Assembly: GCF_002797375.1 (NCBI RefSeq)
Contig: NZ_KZ454941.1
Coordinates: 1,691,090-1,755,089, forward strand
Direction of reading: 5' to 3'
Source: Bacillus sp. FJAT-42315
GTDB lineage: Bacteria; Bacillota; Bacilli; Bacillales; Domibacillaceae
DNA length: 64,000 nt
Shown here: positions 55,733 through 64,000 of the stretch, piece by piece
How positions within the stretch are numbered: the first letter of the stretch is position 1
Layout of the letters: each line of letters begins with the position of its first letter
The notes under the pieces: generated by a model
The model's input: the letters and a program-made list of their open reading frames with translations, nothing else
What the model was told of the DNA's origin: nothing
Database searches by the model: none
Translations under genes and position numbers: made by a program

Positions 55733-56014
55733 ATGACGATGAAACACCGTTCATCTGTAGCGAGTTATTTACTACGACTAGAGGACAAGGGCTTTAAATT
55801 TTCAGATGATCAAATCGCTTTCATCTATTTTGGACAGAGGTCTACGGATGCTTCTGACCACTTAGTAACGGCCGCAATTGAAATCACATTGAAGGCCCAA
55901 AAAACTTTTGATGGCAGTTTCTATCTATCGTTGTTAGAGCGGTTGAAGGAGAAAAACATTACTTCTCGGAACATGGCGATGGAGTTTGCGAAAGAACGAG
56001 GGCTAATGAAGTAG
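55733..56014 (+). CDS. Small protein of unknown function
   Basis: A 93-residue soluble protein, MTMKHRSSVASYLLRLEDKG, with a helical fold and a second half resembling a small helix-loop-helix (DASDHLVTAAIEITLKAQKTFDGSFY). ATG 55733 follows AAAGGTG. It directly follows ypcP, nine bases after its stop, so it is probably cotranscribed. I do not recognise it with certainty. Confidence 0.7.
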   Translation: MTMKHRSSVASYLLRLEDKGFKFSDDQIAFIYFGQRSTDASDHLVTAAIEITLKAQKTFDGSFYLSLLERLKEKNITSRNMAMEFAKERGLMK

Positions 56015-56046
56015 GGTCGAGCAATTTGCTTGACCCTTATTTTTGG
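56014..56046. terminator. Terminator after the 93-residue protein gene
   Basis: GGGTCGAGCA pairs with TGCTTGACCC around ATT, followed by TTATTTTTG. The EamA gene converges from the other side. Confidence 0.85.
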
Positions 56047-56090
56047 GAAATGTCTTTATTAAAAAACAATTTTTAAAAGCTGAAAACAAA

Positions 56091-56996
56091 TCATTTTTCC
56101 TTCTGCATCGCATGACCCAGCCAAAATTTATGCACCGGTATTTCCGCTAAAATCATTCCAAAGAAAATGAGCAGACAACCTGTTAACCCAGCGGCGGCTA
56201 GTCGTTCGTCCAGCCAGAAGAAAGCAGCGATGGCCGCGAAAACGGGTTCCATTGCTAATAGCAAAGCGACTCGCGTTGGTGTCGTGAATTTTTGGGCAGA
56301 CGTTTGGATGAAAAAGGCTAGTGCAGTCGCCGCAAAGGCGGTAATTAGTAAGGCGCTCCACACGCTAGTTTGTAGCAAATTCGCCGCTGTTAACGTTGTT
56401 TGCCAATCTTCCATGAAGAAGCCGCCTAAGCTGCAAAGAATGGAGACAGTTAAAATTTGCACGCTCGTTAAGGCGACGGCCGATGATTGATGGGTAAAAG
56501 CATCGGTGAAAATAATGTGGAAGGCAAAGCCAAACGCCCCAATCAATACAAAGAAATCGCCGACGTTCCAGCCACCTTCACCGCCGGCTGTCAGTAAATA
56601 AAGGCCGGTTGCGGCTATGAATGATCCGATCATTGCAATCGGTGTTGGTCGCTTTTTTAAAATAAATAGTGATAAAATCGGCACAAGTACAACACTCAGG
56701 CCAGTAATAAAGCCTGTTTTTGATACGGTTGTGTATGATAAGCCGATCGTTTGGAAGGCATAGCCAACCGCTAAACAAAGGCCGAGAATGAGTCCGTTTC
56801 TCCACGTCGTCCTATTCAATTCTCGAAGTTTTTTATGGAATAGAAGAACCGTTAATAAAATTAAAAAAGCAAGAAAAAAGCGCACGCCGTTAAATAATAG
56901 CGGAGGCAAAAATTCGATGGCGTTTTGTACAATCACAAATGTGACTCCCCAAATGAGCGCCACTAATAATAAGGAGACATCAGCGAGCCCTTTCAT
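56091..56996 (-). CDS. EamA/DMT family transporter
   Basis: A 301-residue membrane protein with ten hydrophobic helices and the two-fold EamA repeat (residues about 5-137 and 145-285). The motif LLVALIWGVTFVIVQNAI at the start and LLAMEPVFAAIAAFFWLDE near the end are typical. Substrate unknown; members export amino acids and metabolites. The ATG overlaps the stop of the RNase H-like gene (ATGA), so it is translationally coupled to it. Confidence 0.9.
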   Translation of the reverse strand: MKGLADVSLLLVALIWGVTFVIVQNAIEFLPPLLFNGVRFFLAFLILLTVLLFHKKLRELNRTTWRNGLILGLCLAVGYAFQTIGLSYTTVSKTGFITGLSVVLVPILSLFILKKRPTPIAMIGSFIAATGLYLLTAGGEGGWNVGDFFVLIGAFGFAFHIIFTDAFTHQSSAVALTSVQILTVSILCSLGGFFMEDWQTTLTAANLLQTSVWSALLITAFAATALAFFIQTSAQKFTTPTRVALLLAMEPVFAAIAAFFWLDERLAAAGLTGCLLIFFGMILAEIPVHKFWLGHAMQKEK

Positions 56997-57394
56997 TGTT
57001 TTCCCTCCCGATCATTCATTCGAATTGCTTCACGGGCTAATCCGTCCGCCCGGTTTTCTTTCCGAGGAATCCATTTGACAAAAAACAACGGATAATCCTT
57101 GGCCAGCTCTAAAATTTGCTGTAATAACGGTTTATATTTTTCTTTATGTATATATTCCTTCTCGATTGCGTGAACAACGGTTTGAGAGTCACTTCGAAGT
57201 GAGATCAATTCCGATTGATGCGCTTGAACGAGCTCAAGTGCCTTTAACACCGCTAAAAACTCCGCCTCATGCGTATCGCACCAGCCAAGTGGAATTTTAT
57301 GTCTGTCTACTTTCCCATCTCGTTTGATAAAAATGCCAGCACCAGCCCACCCAGGGTCACCTGTACTGGCACCGTCTGTATATAATTCTACCAA
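56993..57394 (-). CDS. ypdQ: RNase HI-like protein YpdQ
   Basis: A 133-residue RNase H fold protein. All four acidic catalytic residues can be placed: D7 (YTDGAS), E45 (THEAEF), D69 (RSDSQ) and D117 (ENRADGLA). This suggests RNA-DNA hybrid cleavage, although the B. subtilis counterpart is described as lacking clear activity. It lies downstream of ypdP on the minus strand and upstream of the EamA gene. RBS AAAGGAGG. Confidence 0.88.
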   Translation of the reverse strand: MVELYTDGASTGDPGWAGAGIFIKRDGKVDRHKIPLGWCDTHEAEFLAVLKALELVQAHQSELISLRSDSQTVVHAIEKEYIHKEKYKPLLQQILELAKDYPLFFVKWIPRKENRADGLAREAIRMNDREGKQ

Positions 57395-57469
57395 GCCATT
57401 TCCTCCTTTCTCTCATAAAATTAAATTTTACTGAATAATACAACGATTGGCAATAACAAAAATGAGAAA

Positions 57470-57511
57470 GCAAAAACGGCCTGACCCCAAATATGCCAGG
57501 GCAGGCCGCTT
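57470..57511 (-). terminator. Intrinsic terminator after ypdP
   Basis: On the minus strand CGGCCTG-CCCT and the GGGG-TCAGGCCG arm pair across ATTT-rich loop, followed by TTTTTGCTTT. Confidence 0.75.
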
Positions 57512-57518
57512 CTTTTCA

Positions 57519-58190
57519 TTATTTCGGAAAGCGTTTTGCGATATAGCCAAACGGCGTGTCCATCACAGCGACAATCCATTTGAGAGCGTAGGTGGAAAGG
57601 AAAATTTGCCACCAGACGTCCATCGGAAATACACCAAGAAAAGCGATGCTCGTAAAGACGAGTGTGTCAAGTAGTTGACTGATCATCGTGCTTCCGTTGT
57701 TTCGAATCCAAAATTGTGAGTCTTTCGGAAATTTTTTCTGTAAAAAGGAGAAGATATAGACATCGGCGAATTGACTAACCATGTAAGCAGCTAAGCTTCC
57801 GGCTGCAATTCGAGGCAATAAGCCAAATAATTCTTCCATCGGTTTCTGAGCGAAATCGGTTGGTCCCGGTTCAAACAGCAATACGAGCTGCATGAGCACT
57901 GTCATTAGCAGCAACGTGAAAAAGCCGAGCCACACTGCTTTTTTCGCTTCTTTTTTTCCATATCGTTCATTTAACAAGTCCGTCGCTAAAAAAGCGGTTC
58001 CGTACATTGTGTTGCCTAGTGTCGCGGTCAGTCCGAATATTTCAATCGTCTTGACGACTTGCAAATTTGCTAAAATCGTGGAAATCCCGACCCACACAAA
58101 TAATCCTGTCCGTCCAAATAGTCGATACATCGCCAAAAATATAGTAAAGTTAATAAGTACAAACAAAAAGCCAAACCATTCATTGAACAT
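57519..58190 (-). CDS. ypdP: Queuosine precursor transporter (YhhQ/YpdP family)
   Basis: A 223-residue membrane protein with six helices and the family motifs NTMYGTAFLATDLLNERYGKK and WIRNNGSTMISQLLDTLVF. Family members take up queuine or 7-cyano-7-deazaguanine for tRNA modification. No preQ1 riboswitch is seen upstream. On the minus strand AGGAGG precedes the ATG; a TATAAT lies at about 60 bases upstream. Confidence 0.88.
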   Translation of the reverse strand: MFNEWFGFLFVLINFTIFLAMYRLFGRTGLFVWVGISTILANLQVVKTIEIFGLTATLGNTMYGTAFLATDLLNERYGKKEAKKAVWLGFFTLLLMTVLMQLVLLFEPGPTDFAQKPMEELFGLLPRIAAGSLAAYMVSQFADVYIFSFLQKKFPKDSQFWIRNNGSTMISQLLDTLVFTSIAFLGVFPMDVWWQIFLSTYALKWIVAVMDTPFGYIAKRFPK

Positions 58191-58292
58191 AAAAAAGATC
58201 CTCCTAAGTTGTCAAGCAAGTCATCAGATGAATTTGCCCAACGTACATTATACAAAAACCAGTCAATTGGTCAAGAGAAAGAAGGGATTCGA

Positions 58293-58949
58293 ATGAAAAT
58301 GAAGATCAGATGGCAATATGAATATAAAGGGAGAAAAGCGGAGTTTGAATCCGATTGGCTCATAAAAGAGCAGGTGTTGCCGATTATTGAAGACTTGCAA
58401 AAAGGAGGTCGCATGAAGTCTGTTGTTGTGGTTGATGAATTGTTGAATGAATGGACAGTGAAAGAATTTAAGAAGCTCGATCAACAGCTGGACGAGGAGC
58501 CAGGAGAAGTCGAAGTATATTTCGATGGAGGATACGACCGTCATACTCAAATAGCTGGTACTGGTGTCGTGATTTATTATAAGAAAAATGGACAACATTG
58601 GCGGCTGAGAAGAAATGAACGCCTTATGCAACTTGAATCGAATAATGAAGCGGAATACGCCGCTTTATTTCAAGCGATTATTGCTCTTGAGGAATTGGGT
58701 GTTCATCATGTACCAGTGGTCTTTCATGGAGACTCTCAAGTCGTGTTGAAGCAGCTGTCAGGAGAATGGCCATGCTTTGAGGATAGTTTCAATCAATGGC
58801 TCGATCGAATCGAACAGAAAATGAATGATTTAGGCATTGAGCCGGTTTACAAACCACTTGATCGCAGGAAAAATAAAGAAGCGGATAAATTAGCGAATCA
58901 AGCGTTGCAGGAAGTATTTGTGAACAGTCATGCGTTAATGGATGAATAA
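58293..58949 (+). CDS. ypeP: RNase H-like protein YpeP
   Basis: A 218-residue protein with an N-terminal domain of about 70 residues (KMKIRWQYEYKGRKAEFESDWL) and an RNase H fold: VYFDGGYDRHTQIAG, NNEAEYAALFQAIIALE, FHGDSQVVLKQLSG and the late RRKNKEADKLANQAL. The acidic catalytic positions are kept. I chose ATG 58293, or 58299, after GAAGGG; upstream codons read into the divergent gap. ypeQ overlaps or follows immediately. Position matches B. subtilis ypeP-ypeQ-cspD. Confidence 0.88.
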   Translation: MKMKIRWQYEYKGRKAEFESDWLIKEQVLPIIEDLQKGGRMKSVVVVDELLNEWTVKEFKKLDQQLDEEPGEVEVYFDGGYDRHTQIAGTGVVIYYKKNGQHWRLRRNERLMQLESNNEAEYAALFQAIIALEELGVHHVPVVFHGDSQVVLKQLSGEWPCFEDSFNQWLDRIEQKMNDLGIEPVYKPLDRRKNKEADKLANQALQEVFVNSHALMDE

Positions 58950-58977
58950 ATGTGGTAGGAAGAAGGGTGTGACAGAT

Positions 58978-59160
58978 TTGGATCGAAAGCAGCTATTTGC
59001 CGAAGTAGAGGGAGTGCTACAAACTTACTGTGAAGGTTGTTTAATTAAAGCAACCTTTAGAAAAGAGCACGGAAAAGCGTATGCTCATAAATTTTGCATT
59101 ACGAAATGTACTGTGGGGGAACGTTTGAAAAAATACGGCGAACAGCTATCAAACGCATAA
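58978..59160 (+). CDS. ypeQ: Zinc-finger-like protein YpeQ
   Basis: A 60-residue protein starting, if the TTG at 58978 is right, MDRKQLFAEVEGVLQTYCEGC; GAAGGG lies ten bases upstream. The GTG at 58969 is too close to that site. The CEGC and HKFCITKC motifs suggest a bound metal. Downstream of ypeP and ahead of a terminator, as in B. subtilis. Function unknown. Confidence 0.8.
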   Translation: MDRKQLFAEVEGVLQTYCEGCLIKATFRKEHGKAYAHKFCITKCTVGERLKKYGEQLSNA

Positions 59161-59188
59161 AAAGCCGGCAAAAGATGCCGGCTTTGTT
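59161..59188. terminator. Bidirectional terminator between ypeQ and cspD
   Basis: AAAGCCGGCA pairs with TGCCGGCTTT around AAAGA, serving both converging genes. Confidence 0.9.
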
Positions 59189-59202
59189 ACATGTTGATAG
59201 AA

Positions 59203-59403
59203 TTATAGCTTGTTAACGTTAGCAGCTTGAGGTCCGCGGTTTCCTTCAACGATTTCGAATGAAACTTCTTGACCTTCTTCTAAAGATTTGTAACCGTCGC
59301 CTTCGATTGCTGTGAAGTGTACGAATACATCGTCTCCACCTTCAACTTCGATGAATCCAAAGCCTTTTTCGTTGTTGAACCATTTTACTTTACCGTTTTG
59401 CAT
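59203..59403 (-). CDS. cspD: Cold-shock protein CspD
   Basis: A 66-residue cold-shock domain protein, [20 protein letters not shown]..., with RNP1 (KGFGFI) and RNP2 (VFVHF). Binds single-stranded RNA/DNA as an RNA chaperone. ATG 59403 follows AGGAGG; the frame to 59436 has no site. A long upstream gap fits a cold-shock 5' untranslated region. Confidence 0.96.
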   Translation of the reverse strand: MQNGKVKWFNNEKGFGFIEVEGGDDVFVHFTAIEGDGYKSLEEGQEVSFEIVEGNRGPQAANVNKL

Positions 59404-59434
59404 AATAATGAATCCTCCTAAATCTTCGAAACAC

Positions 59435-59461
59435 ATTATATCTATGATGTGCTCAAATCAA
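59435..59461 (-). promoter_or_regulatory. Candidate promoter for cspD
   Basis: On the minus strand TTGATT (59461-59456), 15 bases, TATAAT (59440-59435). The -10 is perfect, but the spacing is short. Confidence 0.45.
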
Positions 59462-59672
59462 ATTATTCATCACGCCCAGATCGACTGTTCGTAATGTCTC
59501 TAATATACCAATAACTCCATATATTAGTCAAGATCAGAAAGGAGCGAAAAGTCAAAATTCTTTCGCCAAATAAACTGATATTTCTACAAAAGTAGGGCTT
59601 GTCCTCCGCCTTGTACTTCGATAGTAATTATAGTAAACTTTAGAGAATGAGCAAAAATCAGGAGGTTCACTT

Positions 59673-60089
59673 ATGCCTACACCTAGTATGGAAGATTACA
59701 TAGAACAAATATTTTTATTAATAGATAAAAAGGGTTATGCCCGTGTTTCTGATATTGCCGAGGCGCTTTCGGTTCATCCGTCATCTGTGACGAAAATGGT
59801 GCAAAAGCTAGATCGGGATGAATATTTAATATATGAAAGATATAGAGGGTTGATTTTGACCGAGAAAGGAAAAAAGATGGGGAAGCGCCTTGTCGAGCGT
59901 CATGATTTGTTAGAAGAGTTCTTGCGAATCATCGGGGTGAATGAAGAAATGATTTACGAAGACGTTGAGGGCATTGAACATCATTTAAGCTGGAACTCGA
60001 TTGATCGAATTGCTGATTTAATCGAGTACTTTAACCAAGATCCGACGCGCCGGACTGATTTACAAGCTGTTCAGAAAAAAGAAGAATAA
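59673..60089 (+). CDS. mntR: Manganese-dependent repressor MntR
   Basis: DtxR-family regulator of manganese uptake, 138 residues. N-terminal winged helix ([21 protein letters not shown]) and metal residues D8, E11, H77, E99, E102 and H103, all matching B. subtilis MntR. No FeoA-like third domain, as usual for MntR. RBS AGGAGG. Its targets (mntH or mntABCD) are not in the window. Confidence 0.97.
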   Translation: MPTPSMEDYIEQIFLLIDKKGYARVSDIAEALSVHPSSVTKMVQKLDRDEYLIYERYRGLILTEKGKKMGKRLVERHDLLEEFLRIIGVNEEMIYEDVEGIEHHLSWNSIDRIADLIEYFNQDPTRRTDLQAVQKKEE

Positions 60090-60104
60090 CACCGTTTTTT
60101 AAAA

Positions 60105-60140
60105 GAAACCGTTCTGTGTGAGGGGCGGCTTTTTTTGTTG
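60105..60140 (+). terminator. Possible terminator after mntR
   Basis: CCGTTC pairs with GGGCGG plus flanking A/T pairs, followed by TTTTTTTG. Confidence 0.6.
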
Positions 60141-60197
60141 CCCCAGCTAGTCCTAGTCCCTTACAATTAAATAGAAAACAGGGATGGGGTGGAGAAG

Positions 60198-60866
60198 ATG
60201 AAGTGGATTGTTCAAGCGCAAGAGCAATGGAATGAGAATGCAGATGGTTGGCATGCTAAAAGTAAGGAGATGTGGGAGACGGGAAGTCGAAAGGATCTCG
60301 TTTCTTTTTTAGCTACTTATGTGAAGCAACCAGCGATTGTGGCTGATTTAGGCTGTGGTGACGGATACGGGAGCTTTAAGCTTCATGAAAAGGGGTATGA
60401 AGTCATCGGAGTCGATTTATCTGATAAAATGGTGGAGCTAGCGAAAGGACTTAAAAAAGAGGGATTAACCTTTCATCAAGGGAATCTTACACAGTTACCA
60501 TTTAAAGATGAATCCATCCAAGCGGTTGTGGCGATTAATTCGCTTGAATGGACAGAGTCCCCAGCAGAAGTGCTGACGGAAGTAGCGCGAGTGTTGGCAC
60601 CTAAGGGGAAAATATGTGCAGCGATTTTAGGTCCGACGGCAGGCCCAAGAGCGAATAGCTATCCACGTTTAATAGGAAAAGAAGTCGTGATGAATACGAT
60701 GATGCCGTGGGAGTTTAGTAAACTTGCTGCCTGGAAGGGTTTTGCCATAGTGGATGAGTATCATGTATATAAAGATGGAGTGTGTGATGAACATGTCACT
60801 TCACTGCCGAATGAATTAAAGCAAGCATTAACGTTTATGACGGTCTTTATGCTAGAAAAACAATAA
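60198..60866 (+). CDS. Class I SAM-dependent methyltransferase
   Basis: A 222-residue methyltransferase of the UbiE/Methyltransf_11 type: motif [16 protein letters not shown], motif [16 protein letters not shown], and motif III-like [17 protein letters not shown]. Substrate unknown. ATG 60198 follows GGGTGGAG; GTG 60189 overlaps the site. It lies between mntR and fhs. Confidence 0.85.
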   Translation: MKWIVQAQEQWNENADGWHAKSKEMWETGSRKDLVSFLATYVKQPAIVADLGCGDGYGSFKLHEKGYEVIGVDLSDKMVELAKGLKKEGLTFHQGNLTQLPFKDESIQAVVAINSLEWTESPAEVLTEVARVLAPKGKICAAILGPTAGPRANSYPRLIGKEVVMNTMMPWEFSKLAAWKGFAIVDEYHVYKDGVCDEHVTSLPNELKQALTFMTVFMLEKQ

Positions 60867-60900
60867 TTCTTTAATGTTGGAAAGAGCGGAGGAACCTACT

Positions 60901-62589
60901 ATGAGTATACATACAGCTGTGAAGAGTGATATTGAAATTGCCCAAGAATCGATCGTTAAGCCGATTGTAGAGATTGCTGCAAAGGTTGGGTTAACAGAAG
61001 AAAACCTTGAGCTTTATGGCAAAAGCAAAGCGAAGCTCACGTATGAAACGCTAGCAACATTAGCAACAAAGCAAGATGGAAAAGTCGTACTTGTGACGGC
61101 CATTAACCCGACACCAGCAGGGGAAGGAAAGTCGACGGTCGCTGTCGGGTTAGCGGATGCTTTTAATCAAATTGGTGTCAAGGCAATGGCGGCTTTACGT
61201 GAACCATCACTTGGACCAACGATGGGGATCAAGGGCGGTGCCACTGGAGGCGGCTATGCCCAAGTGCTCCCGATGGAAGACATTAACTTGCATTTCACTG
61301 GCGATATTCATGCGATTACGACAGCGAATAATGCCCTCGCTGCTTTTTTAGATAATCATATCCATCAAGGCAATGAACTGAACATCGATCCGCGTCGAAT
61401 CGTTTGGAAGCGAGCGCTTGATTTAAATGATCGGGCCCTTCGCCAAGTGATTGTCGGACTTGGTGGACCTGTACAAGGGGTACCACGCGAGGATGGCTTT
61501 GATATTACGGTTGCTTCTGAAATTATGGCGGTCCTTTGTTTAGCTGACAGCTTAGCTGATTTAAAAAGCCGTCTTTCTCGCATGATTGTCGCGTACAATT
61601 ATGACAAGCAACCAGTGACTTGTGGGGATCTTGGGGTAGAAGGTGCACTTACTTTGCTGTTAAAGGATGCGTTAAAGCCGAATTTAGTGCAAACGATTGA
61701 GCATACACCGGTGCTTGTTCACGGTGGTCCATTTGCGAATATCGCCCACGGCTGTAATAGTATTATTGCAACGAAAACGGCGAGAAAGCTAGCTGATTAT
61801 GTCGTGACCGAAGCAGGCTTTGGCGCCGATCTTGGTGCGGAGAAGTTCCTCAATATTAAAACGAGAATGGCTCAAATCGATCCGGATGCGGTTGTGATTG
61901 TGGCGACGATCCGCGCGCTGAAAATGCACGGTGGCCAAGCTAAAGCCGATTTAAAACAAGAGAATGTCGAGGCATTGCGCGAAGGATTGAAAAATTTAAA
62001 GAAACATATAGAGACGGTTCAATCCTTTGGGGTACCAGCTGTCGTGGCCATCAATCGTTTTGTGACCGATACGAAAGCAGAGATCGAATTGCTTGAACAA
62101 TGGTGCCAGCAAGAAGGTGTCGAGGTCTCCTTAACAGAAGTATGGGAAAAAGGTGGAAAAGGCGGCGCTGATTTGGCGCAAAAAGTCGTGCAAACGATTC
62201 AACAATCTCCTTCTCGTTTTCAGCCGTTATATGAGCTGAATCAATCATTAGAAGAAAAAATGAATGTGATTGTACAGCAAGTGTACGGTGGCAAGAGTGT
62301 GGAGTTTTCTGCGAAGGCACGCAAGCAATTAAAAGAATTTGCCGAGCATGGGTGGAGCAATTTACCTGTTTGTATGGCGAAAACGCAATATTCTTTAAGT
62401 GATGACCCGACAAAAATGGGAAGACCACAAGACTTTACGATCCATATCCGTGAGCTGATCCCGAAAATTGGCGCTGGTTTTATCGTTGCTCTAACAGGTG
62501 ATGTCATGACGATGCCAGGATTGCCGAAGAAGCCAGCTGCGATTGCGATGGATGTCGATGCGCAAGGAAGAGCGCAGGGGTTATTTTAA
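60901..62589 (+). CDS. fhs: Formate-tetrahydrofolate ligase
   Basis: Makes 10-formyl-tetrahydrofolate from formate, ATP and tetrahydrofolate. It has 562 residues. The nucleotide loop TPAGEGKST (71-79) is followed by [22 protein letters not shown] and the [17 protein letters not shown] stretch typical of the family. ATG 60901 follows GCGGAGGA. Not part of the B. subtilis synteny as I remember it. Confidence 0.96.
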   Translation: MSIHTAVKSDIEIAQESIVKPIVEIAAKVGLTEENLELYGKSKAKLTYETLATLATKQDGKVVLVTAINPTPAGEGKSTVAVGLADAFNQIGVKAMAALREPSLGPTMGIKGGATGGGYAQVLPMEDINLHFTGDIHAITTANNALAAFLDNHIHQGNELNIDPRRIVWKRALDLNDRALRQVIVGLGGPVQGVPREDGFDITVASEIMAVLCLADSLADLKSRLSRMIVAYNYDKQPVTCGDLGVEGALTLLLKDALKPNLVQTIEHTPVLVHGGPFANIAHGCNSIIATKTARKLADYVVTEAGFGADLGAEKFLNIKTRMAQIDPDAVVIVATIRALKMHGGQAKADLKQENVEALREGLKNLKKHIETVQSFGVPAVVAINRFVTDTKAEIELLEQWCQQEGVEVSLTEVWEKGGKGGADLAQKVVQTIQQSPSRFQPLYELNQSLEEKMNVIVQQVYGGKSVEFSAKARKQLKEFAEHGWSNLPVCMAKTQYSLSDDPTKMGRPQDFTIHIRELIPKIGAGFIVALTGDVMTMPGLPKKPAAIAMDVDAQGRAQGLF

Positions 62590-62601
62590 GGAGGAATCGG
62601 C

Positions 62602-63093
62602 TTGTTTGATCCAACGGCTTTTGACAACATTAAATTTATCGTCCAAGCCGAAGTGTATGATCGTGATTTAGCCGGACTTCTGCATATCCATGATCGCAAA
62701 GATTTAGTTGATTTAGCGAGTATGCAGCGGGAGTCCTCGATCGTTTTTTCTCTTGTGGAGCAAACGGACAGGAAAGTCGCGATCAGCATTCGGTCGACGA
62801 TCCATCAATTAGCAGGTGAACTCATGCAGCTACCTAAGGCTGAACCAGGTGTCTTACTCGAAGTCATTTATTCGGGTAAGGCACCTCACTTCACAGAAGA
62901 AATGATGGATATACTTGATCGGCTTTGGGGCGAAGGACGTCTCGTGGAACGAAGAAACATTGAATCGGATCGACAAGAACGTATGAATGAATGGCGGCTT
63001 GACTTTCAGCGAACGATCACAGAAGATATGATCGAAGAAATGACCGATCTAGTCGGCTTTATCGTGGATACGCTACAAGCGATGAATAAATAG
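62602..63093 (+). CDS. Protein of unknown function downstream of fhs
   Basis: A 163-residue acidic soluble protein, MFDPTAFDNIKFIVQAEVYD, with mixed alpha/beta character and a helical C-terminus (TEDMIEEMTDLVGFIVDTLQA). Start TTG 62602 with GGAGGAA at suitable spacing. Adjacent to fhs (12 bases) and ahead of an ABC-F gene. I recognise no family and no catalytic motif. Confidence 0.75.
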   Translation: MFDPTAFDNIKFIVQAEVYDRDLAGLLHIHDRKDLVDLASMQRESSIVFSLVEQTDRKVAISIRSTIHQLAGELMQLPKAEPGVLLEVIYSGKAPHFTEEMMDILDRLWGEGRLVERRNIESDRQERMNEWRLDFQRTITEDMIEEMTDLVGFIVDTLQAMNK

Positions 63094-63133
63094 ATGGGCG
63101 ACATATAGAGGAACGCGGGAGTGGTAACGACGA

Positions 63134-64000
63134 ATGAGAGTGTTAACAGTAAATGAAATGACCAAAACGTACGGGGAAAAAGAGTTATTTAAGAACCTAA
63201 CGTTTTCAATTAGTGAAAAAGAGCGCATCGGGTTAATCGGTGTTAATGGAACAGGAAAATCGAGCCTGTTGAAAATTGTCGCTGGGAAAGATTTGCCTGA
63301 TAGCGGAGAGATGATTGCGCCGAATGATTATTCGATTGCTTATTTAGCCCAAGAGCCGGAAATGGACCCAGAGTTGTCTGTGATGGATCAGCTATTTTTA
63401 AGTGAGGCACCGGTCATTCAATTATTAAAAAAATATGAGCAAACGTTAAGGCAGCTAGAGCAGGAGCCGAATAATCAAGCGGTGACGGAAGAATTGTTTG
63501 AGTTGCAAAAAAGAATGGATGCGCTTGATGCGTGGGAAGCGAATACGAATGCGGAAGCGATTTTAATGAAGCTGGGCATTCATGATTTTAGCCGCAAAAT
63601 GGGCGAGCTTTCCGGTGGACAGAAAAAGCGTGTTGCGCTGGCGCAGGTGCTAATTGAAACACCGGATTTGTTAATTTTAGACGAGCCGACGAACCATCTT
63701 GATTATGAAACGATCGGCTGGCTCGAAGATTATTTAAGTAAATATGCTGGTGCTGTGTTGCTTGTTACCCATGATCGTTATTTTCTTGATCGAGTGACGA
63801 ATCGGATGTTTGAGCTAGAAGGCGGCAACATTTACACGTATAAAGGTAATTATCAAAGCTATATTGAACAAAAAGCGGAGCGCGAGGAGCAACAAGCGGC
63901 CGCTGAAGATAAACGTCGGAATTTATATCGCCGCGAGCTCGCATGGATGAGACGAGGAGCGAAAGCGCGGACGACGAAGCAAAAGGCGAGAATTGATCGC
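63134..64000 (+). CDS. ABC-F type ATPase (YfmR/Uup-like), truncated at 3' by window
   Basis: Ribosome-acting ATPase with tandem ABC domains; the first 289 codons are present. Walker A GVNGTGKSS (36-44), signature LSGGQKKRVALAQ, Walker B LLILDEPTNHLD, and the H-loop VTHDRYFLDRV, then the beginning of the linker (ELAWMRRGAKARTTKQKARI), which is rich in Arg/Lys. ABC-F proteins of the Uup/YfmR branch relieve ribosome stalling. The second ABC domain lies beyond the window. Start ATG 63134 with GGAGTGG. Confidence 0.92.
   Translation, partial: MRVLTVNEMTKTYGEKELFKNLTFSISEKERIGLIGVNGTGKSSLLKIVAGKDLPDSGEMIAPNDYSIAYLAQEPEMDPELSVMDQLFLSEAPVIQLLKKYEQTLRQLEQEPNNQAVTEELFELQKRMDALDAWEANTNAEAILMKLGIHDFSRKMGELSGGQKKRVALAQVLIETPDLLILDEPTNHLDYETIGWLEDYLSKYAGAVLLVTHDRYFLDRVTNRMFELEGGNIYTYKGNYQSYIEQKAEREEQQAAAEDKRRNLYRRELAWMRRGAKARTTKQKARIDR

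Noticed and set aside
58191-58292. preQ1 riboswitch upstream of ypdP
   Set aside because: No preQ1-type pseudoknot sequence is seen; only AGGAGG and a TATAAT-like hexamer.

Overview
The window looks like a chromosomal segment of a spore-forming member of the Bacillaceae. Gene content and order closely follow the B. subtilis aroE-ypiA-qcrABC ... cspD stretch: ypiA, ypiB, ypiF, qcrABC, ypjA, ypjB, dapB, mgsA, bshB1, bshA, cca, birA, panBCD, dinG, ypmA, ypmB, aspB, asnS, dnaD, nth, ypoC, ponA, recU, yppE, yppG, mrfAB, cotD, ypsA, gpsB, rnpB, ypsC, bpsAB, dynA, ypbS, ypcP, ypdP/ypdQ, ypeP/ypeQ, cspD. Spore genes (ypjB, cotD, yppG), bacillithiol genes, class B RNase P RNA, strong GGAGG ribosome sites and sigma-A promoters all fit. 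Identifications rest on reading motifs and on remembered family features; no database search was possible.

Layout. 0-8 kb: end of the aroA-type gene, a TPR protein, the menaquinol:cytochrome c reductase operon qcrABC, and membrane/sporulation genes. 8-16.9 kb: ypjC (minus), then a tightly packed run (mazG-like, dapB, mgsA, bshB1, bshA, cca, birA) ending in a terminator, followed by panBCD behind a structured leader. 17-27 kb: a Cys-rich/pentapeptide-repeat protein, dinG, a degenerate metallo-beta-lactamase-like secreted protein, ypmA, ypmB, aspB, asnS, dnaD, nth, ypoC. 27-30.5 kb (minus): ponA with a repetitive tail, and recU. 30.8-37.2 kb: small ypp genes, the MrfAB repair nuclease pair, cotD, ypsA, gpsB; then rnpB and the rRNA methyltransferase ypsC. 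39-42.6 kb: ctaG and, on the minus strand, a ba3-type oxidase operon. 42.9-45 kb: guanine riboswitch with xpt-pbuX. 45.2-47.6 kb: a small accessory patch with an SdpR/SdpI-like immunity pair and two exported proteins of unknown function. 47.7-56 kb: type III polyketide synthase and methyltransferase, a cluster of very small genes with Fur-like boxes, dynA, ypbS, a rhodanese, ypcP. 56-64 kb: EamA transporter, two RNase H-like genes, ypdP, ypeQ, cspD, mntR, a methyltransferase, fhs and the start of an ABC-F ATPase gene cut by the window end.

Functional groups are respiration (qcrABC, ctaG, ba3 oxidase), redox/thiol metabolism (bshA, bshB1, rhodanese), coenzyme A and lysine/aspartate precursors (panBCD, dapB, aspB), DNA repair and replication (dinG, dnaD, nth, recU, mrfAB, ypcP), division and wall synthesis (ponA, gpsB, recU) and purine salvage (xpt-pbuX).

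The least explained part is 49.37-49.98 kb: a consensus sigma-A promoter, a roughly 190-nt structured RNA ending in a perfect 14-bp terminator stem, a 23-residue Cys-rich peptide, and a 29-residue membrane peptide behind two Fur-like boxes. Other points of note are the YkgJ-like/pentapeptide fusion, the orphan SdpRI pair with a palindromic operator, and two mosaic repeat elements that abut stop codons. No tRNA, 5S/16S/23S rRNA, CRISPR array, transposase or prophage gene was seen.
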